Part shown: in pieces, positions 33,119-41,110 of the stretch
Position numbering within the stretch: the stretch's first letter is position 1
Layout: every line of letters begins with the position of its first letter
Assembly (NCBI GenBank): GCA_050250135.1
Contig: JBFWPF010000016.1
Span: forward strand, 1-41,153
Length of the DNA stretch: 41,153 nt
DNA from: JBFWPF01 sp050250135
GTDB taxonomy: Bacteria; Chlamydiota; Chlamydiia; Chlamydiales; JAFEGQ01
Reading direction: 5' to 3'
Translations under genes and position numbers: made by a program
The notes under the pieces: generated by a model
What the model was told of the DNA's origin: nothing
The model's database searches: none
Seen by the model: the letters and a program-made list of their open reading frames with translations, nothing else

Positions 33119-34038
33119 ATGGCTACCCCTTCCAAATCGGTTACCTTTTCAATGCTGAGGGTCTCCCCAGCCGGTCCGATCCGCTTATTAAACCCAGCGA
33201 GCGTCTTGCCCGGCCCAATCTCGATGTAAAGGGTCACCCCCTGCCGGTCCATCTCGCGAATGCTCTGTTCCCACCGAACCGGCGAGGTCACCTGCTTAGC
33301 TAACAGAGCCCTTACATCGGTCGTTTCGGCTCGGCCGGTGACATTCATCACCAGGTCGCCCTCGCCCTCGCGCAAAGCTACCCCCTCTAAAGCCTTTGCC
33401 AGTTCCTGGCGGGCAGGGGCCATCAGGCCGCTGTGAAAGGCGCCGTGAACTTGCAAGGGGAGGGCCCGCTTTGCCCCCCATCCCTTCGCCGCCTCCAGCA
33501 CCGCCTCGATCCCCTTTTCGGTCCCCGAGACCACCACCTGACCGGGGCAGTTGAAGTTGGCCGCCCACAGGTCGTTCGGCAGATTCAGCTCCTTGACCCC
33601 AATCTCAACTTGCTCAGCAGAGAGTCCGATAATCGCAACCATCCCCCCTTTGCTGGCCTCGCAAGCGCGGCTCATCGCCTCGCCTCGCAGCCGAACTAGG
33701 GGCAAACACTCTTCAAACGGGAGGCGTCCCGATGCCGTTAGCGCCGTATATTCACCCAGGCTAAGTCCCGCGCAGATCGCCGGCTCTAGCTCGGGGCAGC
33801 GGGCCTTCAACACCTCCAGAATCGCCATGCTCGTGACATAGAGGGCAACTTGGCTGTATTGGGTCTGCGTCAGCTTCTCCTGCGGCCCCTCGAACACAAT
33901 CTGGGTCAGAGGATAGCCCAGGATCTCATCGGCTCGATCAAAAATCGCCCGGGCCTCTGGAAACGTCTGATAAAAATCGAGCCCCATTTCCACTTTTTGT
34001 GCGCCCTGGCCCGGAAAGATAAAGGCAATCTTACTCAT
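33109..34038 (-). CDS. fabD: Malonyl-CoA:ACP transacylase FabD (309 aa)
   Basis: FabD loads malonyl groups onto AcpP. Motifs: FPGQGAQ at residues 8-14, catalytic GLSLGEY (Ser93) and the His in QVHGAFHSGLM. The true start is ATG 34038, which overlaps the fabH stop as ATGA; the frame remains open for 81 codons upstream only because it runs antisense-free through fabH. Length matches the family. Confidence 0.97.
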   Translation of the reverse strand: MSKIAFIFPGQGAQKVEMGLDFYQTFPEARAIFDRADEILGYPLTQIVFEGPQEKLTQTQYSQVALYVTSMAILEVLKARCPELEPAICAGLSLGEYTALTASGRLPFEECLPLVRLRGEAMSRACEASKGGMVAIIGLSAEQVEIGVKELNLPNDLWAANFNCPGQVVVSGTEKGIEAVLEAAKGWGAKRALPLQVHGAFHSGLMAPARQELAKALEGVALREGEGDLVMNVTGRAETTDVRALLAKQVTSPVRWEQSIREMDRQGVTLYIEIGPGKTLAGFNKRIGPAGETLSIEKVTDLEGVAICK

Positions 34039-35021
34039 GCGGTCACCCGGAGTAACATGGCGGCTCCCATCACACTCCCCGCCCCAAAGGCGCAGGTGAG
34101 GATCCGCTTCCCCCCCTCTACTCCATGCTCTTCTAGGAGCTCGTGAAGGGCGATCGGAACCGAAGAGGCCGAGGTATTCCCATACTTGTGAACGGTGAGG
34201 TAGACCTGCTCCATCGGCAGCTCCAGCCGCTTGGCGCACGCCTCGATGATCCGGATATTGGCCTGGTGGGGAATCAGCCAATCGACCGCCCCCTTATCAA
34301 GCTGAAGGGAGGCGAGACACTCTTCGCAGGCCGCTGCCATCCCTCGGACCGCATGCTTAAAGGTCTCCCGCCCCTCCATCTGTATATAGTGTTGGCAAGC
34401 CGAAACCGTTTCCGCGCAAGGGGCCCGTCGACTGCCGCCCGCTGGGATACAGACCAGATCGGCCTGCTCCCCATCGGCACTCGTCTTGACCCCCTCGATC
34501 GCAAGGCCTGCCCCCCCTTTCCGGACCACCACCGCCGCCGCCCCATCCCCAAAGAGGATGCAGGTCGACCGGTCGGTATAGTCGATAAAGGCCGAGAGCT
34601 TTTCGCTGCAGATCAATAAAACATTTTTATGAACACCCGCCTCTACCACCCCTTTTGCGATGGAGAGGCCGTAGATAAACCCGCCGCAAGCGGCTTGAAA
34701 GTCGAAGGCCGCCCCGTTTTTAGCCCCGATCTCCTTCTGGATCAGGGCCGCTGTCGAGGGGAAGAGGTAGTCGGGGCTCGAGGTCGCTACCAAAATCAGG
34801 TCGATCTCCTCAGGGGCCATACCGGCCCGCTCCAGCGCCTGAAGGGCCGCCCTAGCGCCCATCGTCGAGGTGTGCTCATCCTCGGCCGCAATCCGCCGCT
34901 CCCGGATCCCTGTCCGGGTGACGATCCACTCATCATTCGTCTCCACCATCTTCTCCAAATCGGCATTGGAGAGGACCCGCTTAGGGATATAGGTGCCGGT
35001 CGCGACAATCGTTGCGGTCAT
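34035..35021 (-). CDS. fabH: 3-oxoacyl-ACP synthase III FabH (328 aa)
   Basis: FabH starts fatty-acid synthesis by condensing acetyl-CoA with malonyl-ACP. The triad is visible: Cys112 in QAACGGF, His in IPHQANIRI and Asn in YGNTSASS. It heads the fabH-fabD-fabG-acpP operon. It is divergent from recR with about 120 bp between starts; that gap is AT-rich and probably carries both promoters. The ribosome-binding site is weak (GAGAGAA). Confidence 0.97.
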   Translation of the reverse strand: MTATIVATGTYIPKRVLSNADLEKMVETNDEWIVTRTGIRERRIAAEDEHTSTMGARAALQALERAGMAPEEIDLILVATSSPDYLFPSTAALIQKEIGAKNGAAFDFQAACGGFIYGLSIAKGVVEAGVHKNVLLICSEKLSAFIDYTDRSTCILFGDGAAAVVVRKGGAGLAIEGVKTSADGEQADLVCIPAGGSRRAPCAETVSACQHYIQMEGRETFKHAVRGMAAACEECLASLQLDKGAVDWLIPHQANIRIIEACAKRLELPMEQVYLTVHKYGNTSASSVPIALHELLEEHGVEGGKRILTCAFGAGSVMGAAMLLRVTA

Positions 35022-35142
35022 CTAAAAATTCTCTCGATAATCTTTACCCATCCAGCATACCAAAGGACCCGATTACGGTAAAGTTATCTAAAATATTTAA
35101 TCGCACTTGTACAAAACTTCCCTTCTGCCAGATGCTGCCCCT

Positions 35143-35733
35143 ATGGCCTATCCTCCCCACCTTTTTAAGTTAATCGATGCTCTCAGAAGGCTTCCTGGTG
35201 TAGGGGGGAAAACGGCTGAGCGGTATGCCTTTGAGCTCTTGAAGTGGCCTGGTGAGCGGGTGCGGGAGCTGGCGGCCATGATTGGGGAGACCCCGGCCAA
35301 AATCGGCTCCTGCATCGAGTGTGGCGTCCTTATTGGGGAGAGCTGCCCCTTTTGTACCACTCGAAAGGGCTCTGGTCTCCTCTGCGTCACCGCCTCCCCC
35401 AAGGAGGTTTTTGCTATTGAGGAGACGGGGCAGTACAAGGGGCTCTACCAGGTGCTTAGGGGGCTCCTCTCCCCTATTGAAGGGCGGGGCCCCGAGCTTC
35501 TTGAGCTTGACAAACTAAAAAATCGACTTACACGCCTTGCAATCACCGAGGTCATATTGGCTTTGGACTCGACGGTGGAGGGGGATGCGACAGCCCTCTA
35601 TTTGAAGCAGCAGCTCTCTTTCCTTCCCCTAAAGATCTCCCGTCTTGCTTTTGGCCTTCCGTTAGGCAGCCCCCTTGATTATGTCGACGGCGGCACCCTC
35701 GCCCAGGCCCTCTCAGGAAGGCATGTCCTTTAG
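35143..35733 (+). CDS. recR: Recombination protein RecR (196 aa)
   Basis: RecR works with RecO (and RecF) to load RecA on gapped DNA. It has a helix-hairpin-helix (LRRLPGVGGKTAERYA), a four-cysteine zinc site (CIECGVLIGESCPFC) and a Toprim domain (about 80-175), and is of normal length. I place the start at ATG 35143; the frame is open from 35107, but the extra 12 residues are not typical. The stop TAG (35731-35733) is the last triplet before the third 157-bp element and is part of its target site. Its place beside fabH and before bamA is chlamydial synteny. Confidence 0.95.
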   Translation: MAYPPHLFKLIDALRRLPGVGGKTAERYAFELLKWPGERVRELAAMIGETPAKIGSCIECGVLIGESCPFCTTRKGSGLLCVTASPKEVFAIEETGQYKGLYQVLRGLLSPIEGRGPELLELDKLKNRLTRLAITEVILALDSTVEGDATALYLKQQLSFLPLKISRLAFGLPLGSPLDYVDGGTLAQALSGRHVL

Positions 35734-35890
35734 CCCCTGATTGCGACCTATCGTCCTGGGGGCGTGGCAGATGGTGGTCAGATAGTGTACATCGTGACGA
35801 GGCCAGGTCTTTAGACCTGGGTGAGGAGGGATGTACACTAGATGGCCGCCAGCTGTCGATGCCCTCTGGACGATAGGTCGCAATCAGGGG
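35734..35890 (+). repeat. 157-bp palindromic MITE-like element, copy 3
   Basis: The inverted ends match for 23 bp and the centre is CCAGGTCT-TT-AGACCTGG at 35803-35820. The flanks are TTTAG (35729-35733) and TTTAA (35891-35895), a 5-bp duplication with one mismatch. It has the same orientation as copy 2. It lies between recR and the toxin-antitoxin genes without breaking either. Confidence 0.92.
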
Positions 35891-35915
35891 TTTAACAACA
35901 GATGCTTAACAGAGA

Positions 35916-35959
35916 TTGCCTAATATTTCCCAAATGGGCTATTATGTACACGAGGTACA
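35916..35959 (+). promoter_or_regulatory. Promoter and likely operator of the toxin-antitoxin pair
   Basis: TTGCCT (35916-35921) and TATTAT (35940-35945) are 18 bp apart. TGTAC-ACGAG-GTACA, an inverted repeat at 35945-35959, overlaps the -10 region. Binding there by the Phd/YefM-type antitoxin would give the usual autorepression (inference). Confidence 0.5.
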
Positions 35960-35984
35960 AAAGCACCCTTAGGAGCACCTTTTC

Positions 35985-36353
35985 ATGGAACCGAGAGAAA
36001 TTTCCACACGGGAACTGCGAGCGCAGCAAGCCGACGTATTGAATAGCATTGCCTACGGCGGAGAGCACTTTATCATTACCCGACATGGCAAAGAGACCGC
36101 AGCCTTGATCTCTATGAACGAGTTTTGGCTCCTTCAAGAGACGCTAGAAGCTATGGAAGAGACTGAAGACCTACAAGATGCCATGGTCGCGTTGAAGGAG
36201 GCCCGAGAGAAGGGTACCATCTCTCTTAAGCAAATGGCAAAGGAGTTGGGAATAGATGTACCGAGTAGAAATCGCACCCGCAGCAAGAAAGCAACTAAAG
36301 CGGCTCCCAAAAAGCGTCGCCAGGCGGGTTCTCGATCGCCTAAGCGAACTTGA
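35985..36353 (+). CDS. Phd/YefM-family antitoxin with a basic C-terminal extension (122 aa)
   Basis: The N-terminal half is a Phd/YefM DNA-binding fold (MEPREISTRELRAQQADVLN, GEHFIITRHGKETAALISMN). A helical region (LQETLEAMEETEDLQDAM) would wrap the toxin. Most relatives end near residue 90; here about 30 more residues follow, almost all Lys, Arg, Ser, Ala and Pro (RTRSKKATKAAPKKRRQ). They are encoded in the 98 bp that overlap the toxin gene in another frame. The start has TTAGGAG upstream. Confidence 0.85.
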   Translation: MEPREISTRELRAQQADVLNSIAYGGEHFIITRHGKETAALISMNEFWLLQETLEAMEETEDLQDAMVALKEAREKGTISLKQMAKELGIDVPSRNRTRSKKATKAAPKKRRQAGSRSPKRT

Positions 36354-36516
36354 GATCAACCCTCGGCCGCCCGACTGTAAGAAGCTCAAAGGCTCTTCTA
36401 GTACCTACCGGATCCGTCATGGTGACTGGCGAGTCATCTATGAAATAGTTGACTCTCAAGTGCTCGTCATGGTGGTAAAAGTAGGGCACCGTAGCGACTG
36501 CTATCGGAATATTTAA
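36256..36516 (+). CDS. RelE/ParE-family toxin (86 aa)
   Basis: This is a compact basic protein with the RelE fold pattern: MYRVEIAPAARKQLKRLP, then KLKGSSSTYRIRHGDWRVIYEI and VKVGHRSDCYRN. The Arg-rich GDWRVIYEI strand and the C-terminal HR...Y match ribosome-dependent mRNA interferases of the RelE type, though a ParE-like gyrase target is not excluded. An AAAGGAG at 36239-36244 precedes the ATG. It overlaps the antitoxin gene by 98 bp, much more than usual. Both frames look intact. Confidence 0.87.
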   Translation: MYRVEIAPAARKQLKRLPKSVARRVLDRLSELEINPRPPDCKKLKGSSSTYRIRHGDWRVIYEIVDSQVLVMVVKVGHRSDCYRNI

Positions 36517-36583
36517 CTCCGAGCACCTTGCACGCTAAGTCCTTCTCCCCTATCATGCGCACTCATTTGGATAATAGGTCATA

Positions 36584-38923
36584 ATGAAGCTGCGCGCCCT
36601 ACTGCTCCTCCTCTTCCCCCTCTCGCTTGTTGCTCAGCTCGAACCGGCCCGCACCCTTCCTGTTGAGAAAATCGAAATCACCGTCCACGACTCGCTAAGC
36701 CCAACGGAAGAGGCCAATGCCGTCAGGACAAAAATGAAGACCAAAACGGGTGAGCGGTTCTCTCAGCTCGATTTCGATGAGGATCTCAAGCACCTCTCCG
36801 AAGAGTACGACCGGGTAGAGCCCCGCGTGGTGCCACAAGGAGAAGGGGTCGCTATCACCCTCAATCTCTGGCCTAAACGCAAAATCCACCAGATCCGGAT
36901 TGAAGGGAATGAGCGGATCAAAACGGCCCGCATTCGGCGCGAACTGGGCATCGAAGCGGGCTCCCCTTTTGAGCGGCACACCTTCAACCAGGCCTTCGGC
37001 AAGCTCAAGACCCTTTATGTAAAGAAGGGGAACTTCGAGGCGGAGATCGACTACCGGGTCATACCCGCTGAGAAGCCGGGCGAGGTCGATGTGGTGATCA
37101 CCATTAATGAAGGGCGATCGGGGCGGATCAAAAAGGTCACCTTTAACGGCTTCTCGAGGAAAGAGGAGAAGGAGCTGAGTGAGATGCTCAGCGCCAAAAA
37201 GCACTTTATCCTCACCAGCTGGGCAACGGGAGCGGGGACCTATCAAGAGGAGGCGGTCGAGCAGGACCGCTTTATCGTCCTCAACTTCCTCCAGAATGAG
37301 GGCTACGCCGATGCCTCAGTCGACCTAAATGTCGCCGACCTTCCCGACCAAAAGGGGCTTCAGGTTACCTTTACCGCCCACAAGGGGCCCCGCTACCACT
37401 TTGGGAGGGTGACCTACACCGGCAACACCCTCTTTTCAGACAGCGAAATCGAGCAGCGGATCGGGATCCAAGAGGGGCAGACCTATGCCCCCGACAAGCT
37501 TCGTGAAACGGTGAGGACGCTGACCGACCTCTACGGCTCGAAAGGGTACATCGACGCGATCGTCAACTACGAACCCCTCTTAAGGCAGGATGAGGCGGTC
37601 TACGACATCAACTTCACGATCAACGAAGGGGAGCAGTACCGGATCGGCCTGATCCGGATTTTCGGAAACCGCAGGACCCAGCATCGGGTGATTTTGAACG
37701 AGTGTTGCCTCGTCCCCGGCCAGGTCTTTGACATCCGGAAGTTGCAGCGGACCGAGATGACCCTGCGGAGTATCGGCTACTTCGACAACGTTAACGTCTA
37801 CGCGGTCCGCTCACCTCAGGAGAGGCAGCTCGGCCCCGCCTACCGCGATGTCTACATCGAGGTGGAGGAGAAGGGGACCGGCAGCATAGGCCTTTTTGCT
37901 GGCCTATCGAGCACCGATAGCATCTTCGGCGGCCTTGAGCTGATCGAGCAGAACTTCAATATTCGGGGATTAGGCCGGGTCTTTAAGGATGGGCTCGTTG
38001 CCCTCCGAGGGGGAGGCGAGTACCTCAGGATCCGAACCAACATCGGAAAGAAACAACGCTCCTACTTGGCATCGTGGACCCAGCCCTACTTCATGGACAC
38101 CAACTGGATCATCGGCTTCGACTTCGAGCAGTCGGTCAGCAACCTGAGGTCGGACGATTACACCAACCAACAGCTTCAGGGCTCCTTCCGCGCCACCTAC
38201 CCGATCAGCGCCTGCCTCAGATCGGGGGCCCATTACCGGGTCCGCTGGATGGACACCGATGTAAAGCGGGACGATGTGGTCCTCCCCCCCGAGCTCACCC
38301 GGCCAGGGACTGTGTCGGCGGTAGGCGGCAACGTGACGTACGACTCGGTCAACTTCTACCGCACTCGAGGGCTCAGCTCGGTCCTTGAGGCCGAACTTGC
38401 CGGCTTCCTCGGCGACTTCCGCTTTGCCTCCTTTGCCTTCCTTAACTGCTACTACCACCCCCTCTACCGCAAAGGGGTCGTTAAACTCCGCTTCGAGGCC
38501 CGCACCGTCACCCTCCTCCCCGGCCAGAAGTTTATCGACCTCCCCATCCAGGAGCGCCTCTTCCTCGGCGGTGAGGCCTCGGTCCGCGGCTACGCCCCCT
38601 TCGACATGGGTCCCCAGTTCCTCAGCCCCGTCTCTGGAACTCCGGTCCCCGGCAACCCACGCGGCGGCCTCTCCTCGATGCTCCTCTCCGCCGAGCTCAA
38701 CCACCGCTTCTTCCGGATGCTCGATGGCTTTATCTTCGTCGACGCTGGCTATGTCAGCCCCCACAGCTGGGATGTCCGCACCTTGCGCGCCACAGCCGGT
38801 TTTGGGGTCCGGATCAAGCTGATGGACAGTGTCCCTGTTACCCTCGGTTGGGGCTACCCCCTCAACCGGGAGCCCTATGTTGAGTTGCAACGGTTCTTCT
38901 TCTCCGTCGGGGGAAGATTCTAA
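36584..38923 (+). CDS. bamA: Outer-membrane protein assembly factor BamA (779 aa)
   Basis: BamA folds and inserts beta-barrel proteins into the outer membrane. It has a signal peptide (MKLRALLLLLFPLSLVAQ), then about five POTRA domains (roughly 25-420, with repeated IRIEGNERIKTARIRREL and YTGNTLFSDSEIEQRIG type units) and an Omp85 barrel (about 430-779). The barrel contains the lid motif VRGY (SVRGYAPFD) and ends in Phe (FFFSVGGRF). Length is normal. The ATG at 36584 follows ATAGGTC. It is the first gene of bamA-skp-lpxD, in the chlamydial order (CT241-CT243). Confidence 0.97.
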   Translation: MKLRALLLLLFPLSLVAQLEPARTLPVEKIEITVHDSLSPTEEANAVRTKMKTKTGERFSQLDFDEDLKHLSEEYDRVEPRVVPQGEGVAITLNLWPKRKIHQIRIEGNERIKTARIRRELGIEAGSPFERHTFNQAFGKLKTLYVKKGNFEAEIDYRVIPAEKPGEVDVVITINEGRSGRIKKVTFNGFSRKEEKELSEMLSAKKHFILTSWATGAGTYQEEAVEQDRFIVLNFLQNEGYADASVDLNVADLPDQKGLQVTFTAHKGPRYHFGRVTYTGNTLFSDSEIEQRIGIQEGQTYAPDKLRETVRTLTDLYGSKGYIDAIVNYEPLLRQDEAVYDINFTINEGEQYRIGLIRIFGNRRTQHRVILNECCLVPGQVFDIRKLQRTEMTLRSIGYFDNVNVYAVRSPQERQLGPAYRDVYIEVEEKGTGSIGLFAGLSSTDSIFGGLELIEQNFNIRGLGRVFKDGLVALRGGGEYLRIRTNIGKKQRSYLASWTQPYFMDTNWIIGFDFEQSVSNLRSDDYTNQQLQGSFRATYPISACLRSGAHYRVRWMDTDVKRDDVVLPPELTRPGTVSAVGGNVTYDSVNFYRTRGLSSVLEAELAGFLGDFRFASFAFLNCYYHPLYRKGVVKLRFEARTVTLLPGQKFIDLPIQERLFLGGEASVRGYAPFDMGPQFLSPVSGTPVPGNPRGGLSSMLLSAELNHRFFRMLDGFIFVDAGYVSPHSWDVRTLRATAGFGVRIKLMDSVPVTLGWGYPLNREPYVELQRFFFSVGGRF

Positions 38924-38937
38924 CTTAGGAGTTCACG

Positions 38938-39498
38938 ATGAAAAAACTAGCCCTGGGGGCCCTCTGCGCCCTCTTCCCAATCACGGCGGCTCATGCCGAC
39001 CTCTCGTCCACCATGCCGAAAGTCCAGATGATCGGCATCCTCGACTTCCAGCAGTGTGTCGACAACTCCAAGGAGGGGAAAGAGCAAGGGGAGCAGCTCA
39101 AGTCGATCGAGGCTCAGCTCTCCTCCACCATCCAGGAGACCGAAAAGGGGCTCCAAGAGATCATTCAGAAGGCCCAAGACCCCGACTACCGGGACAGCCT
39201 CTCCCCTGAGGCCGAGCGGGAGATGCTCCAGCGGGGGCAGATGCTCCACGGACAGCTGCAAGAACAGCGCCAGCAGTTCTACCAAATCATGCAGCAGGCC
39301 GAGATGCAGGTGATCCAGCAGCTCCGAGTGGGCGTTGCCCGGGCTGCCGGCGTTGTGGCAAAAAAATACAACCTCGACCTGGTCCTCCCTGAAAATGCCA
39401 CCTTCTACTTCAAGTCGGGGATGGACATCACTAAGGATGTGATCACCGAGCTCGATAAGCAGTTCGACCAGGACAAAAAGCAAAAAGAGAAGAAGTAG
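38938..39498 (+). CDS. skp: Periplasmic chaperone Skp/OmpH (186 aa)
   Basis: Skp holds unfolded outer-membrane proteins on the way to BamA. A signal peptide (about 1-20, ending THAHA-like as ITAAHA) is followed by the OmpH start QMIGILDFQQCVDNSKEGKE and a long Gln/Glu-rich coiled coil (about 60-140) that forms the tentacles of the trimer. A second strand region (VAKKYNLDLVLPENATFYF) closes the body. The ATG lies 14 bp after bamA with a TTAGGAG site. Confidence 0.93.
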   Translation: MKKLALGALCALFPITAAHADLSSTMPKVQMIGILDFQQCVDNSKEGKEQGEQLKSIEAQLSSTIQETEKGLQEIIQKAQDPDYRDSLSPEAEREMLQRGQMLHGQLQEQRQQFYQIMQQAEMQVIQQLRVGVARAAGVVAKKYNLDLVLPENATFYFKSGMDITKDVITELDKQFDQDKKQKEKK

Positions 39499-39500
39499 CG

Positions 39501-40532
39501 ATGCCTCTTACCTGCCAAGAGCTAGCCGCCCTCACCGGCGCTACGTTGATCGGCGACCCCAACCAGATCGTGGAAGGGGTCGCCGACATCGCGTCGGCAA
39601 CCCAGAGCCAGGTCTCCTTCCTGATGAGGAGCCCCTTTGGAGGGACGGTCCGCCAGTACCTGAACCAGATCAAGAAGAGCCAGGCAGGGGCTCTCTTTAT
39701 CGATCCCGAAATGGAGCGGCCCGATAGCCGTACCTACCTGATCGCCCAGGACCCCTCGCAGGCCTTCCAAAAGGTCGTCGAGCACTTCTCGCCCCCCATC
39801 CCCTCCGGCTTTGAGGGGATCCACCCTACAGCGGTCATCCACCCCACCGCCAAGCTTGGCGCTGGTGTCACCGTCGGCCCCAACGCCGTTATCGATCAAG
39901 GGGTGACCGTCGGCGATAACACCCAGATCGGCGCGGGGGTCTCAATCGGCGCTGAATGCCAGATCGGCACCGAATGCCTCCTCTACCCCAACGCCACCCT
40001 TCGAGAGGGGTGCACCCTCGGCAACCGGGTTGTCCTGCAGCCGGGCTGTGTCATTGGCTCCTGCGGCTTTGGCTTTACCACCGACCTTTACGGCAAGCAC
40101 CACAAGATTAAGCAGCTCGGCCGAGTTCATATCGAGGACGATGTCGAGATTGGGGCCAATACCACCATCGACCGGGCCCGCTTTGGGATCACGACCGTCA
40201 AAGCGGGAACCAAGATCGACAACCTTGTCCAGATTGCCCACGGCGTCCAGGTCGGCAAGGACAACCTTATCGCCGGCCAGACCGGCATCGCCGGCTCGAC
40301 CACTACAGGGAACAACGTTGTCCTCGCTGGCCAAGTTGCCGTTGCCGGCCACCTCCACATCGGCGAGCGCTCTATCGTTGCTGCCCGCTCCGGCGTGATT
40401 AAGGATCTTCCCGCCGGCGGCAAGTATGTCGGCGCTCCTGCAGAGCCCTTTGCCGACCACCGCCGCTTCCACATGAACCTGATGCGCCTAAACCGCCTCT
40501 TCGAGCGGGTCAAAGCCCTCGAAGAGAGATAG
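39501..40532 (+). CDS. lpxD: UDP-3-O-acyl-glucosamine N-acyltransferase LpxD (343 aa)
   Basis: LpxD adds the N-linked acyl chain in lipid A synthesis, using acyl-ACP. An N-terminal uridine-binding domain (about 1-100) precedes a left-handed beta helix of hexapeptide repeats (about 105-290; e.g. LGAGVTVGPNAVIDQGVTVG). The catalytic His247 lies in VQIAHGVQVG, and a C-terminal helix follows (MNLMRLNRLFERVKALEER). It starts 2 bp after skp, so it shares that transcript. It implies that the organism makes lipid A. Confidence 0.97.
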   Translation: MPLTCQELAALTGATLIGDPNQIVEGVADIASATQSQVSFLMRSPFGGTVRQYLNQIKKSQAGALFIDPEMERPDSRTYLIAQDPSQAFQKVVEHFSPPIPSGFEGIHPTAVIHPTAKLGAGVTVGPNAVIDQGVTVGDNTQIGAGVSIGAECQIGTECLLYPNATLREGCTLGNRVVLQPGCVIGSCGFGFTTDLYGKHHKIKQLGRVHIEDDVEIGANTTIDRARFGITTVKAGTKIDNLVQIAHGVQVGKDNLIAGQTGIAGSTTTGNNVVLAGQVAVAGHLHIGERSIVAARSGVIKDLPAGGKYVGAPAEPFADHRRFHMNLMRLNRLFERVKALEER

Positions 40533-40595
40533 TAGCTTATCGACCGACGCTAGCCTTGTAGGCTTGCGAGGGCCGAAAGACCAGTTGAAATTGTA

Positions 40596-40970
40596 TTACT
40601 TGAGGTTTTCGTAACGCTCGGTTTCAGTGGGGTGGGTGAGGCTGCCAAGCCGGTTATTCCCATCTGAATCGAAGAAAACAGCGCCCAACAAAGACGATTG
40701 GCGAGCCCTCTTTCCCCAAGCGGTCAAGAGTCCGAATAGGTTCGAGCCCCCCGAGTTGTAGTGACGGGCAGCGAGCGTATCACAATCCCGTTCCGCCTGC
40801 CTTAGCGTCGGCCCTAGCGTAAGAGCATAAGATAAAACCAGAGAAACCGTAGCCAGGATCCCACCCGTTAAGAGGGCGCTGCTAACCGACATTCCCCGCT
40901 CGTCCTCTTCCTGACAGTAATTCCAAACTCCCCAAGAGGCGAGTGCCACGCCAGCCCCACTTGCAAGCAA
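40596..40970 (-). pseudogene. M48-type peptidase C-terminal remnant (124 aa)
   Basis: Two membrane helices (about 1-18 and 30-55) are followed by ERDCDTLAARHYNSGG, resembling the third zinc-ligand helix (E..aD..A) of M48 peptidases, and the typical ending SLTHPTETERYENL. The HExxH motif that should lie upstream is absent. The frame continues above 40970 without an ATG to a stop near 41040. An ATG in the other frame (MSDALQ then TGA at about 41020-41040) suggests a frameshift near the original start. It is therefore most likely a degraded or truncated gene; TTG 40970 is the only start in frame. Family assignment is moderate. Confidence 0.5.
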
Positions 40971-41110
40971 CAGAAAGCGTTTCCATGAGGCCGCCTTTTT
41001 TTTTGCGTGAGGCTCGCGAAATTCACTGCAGGGCGTCGGACATTAGAAAAACTCTTTTAAAATAATTTGCTTGGCCTTCATGATTGTGTTCCCCAACAAG
41101 GAGGACGCAA

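Noticed and set aside
37970..38890. Long open frame antisense to bamA, and similar ones antisense to yidC (13243-13932), dnaA (14544-15281) and the carrier gene (28272-28805)
   Set aside because: These arise from the GC-rich codon pattern of the sense genes. Their translations are low-complexity and rich in Gly, Glu, Leu and Arg, without motifs or ribosome-binding sites.
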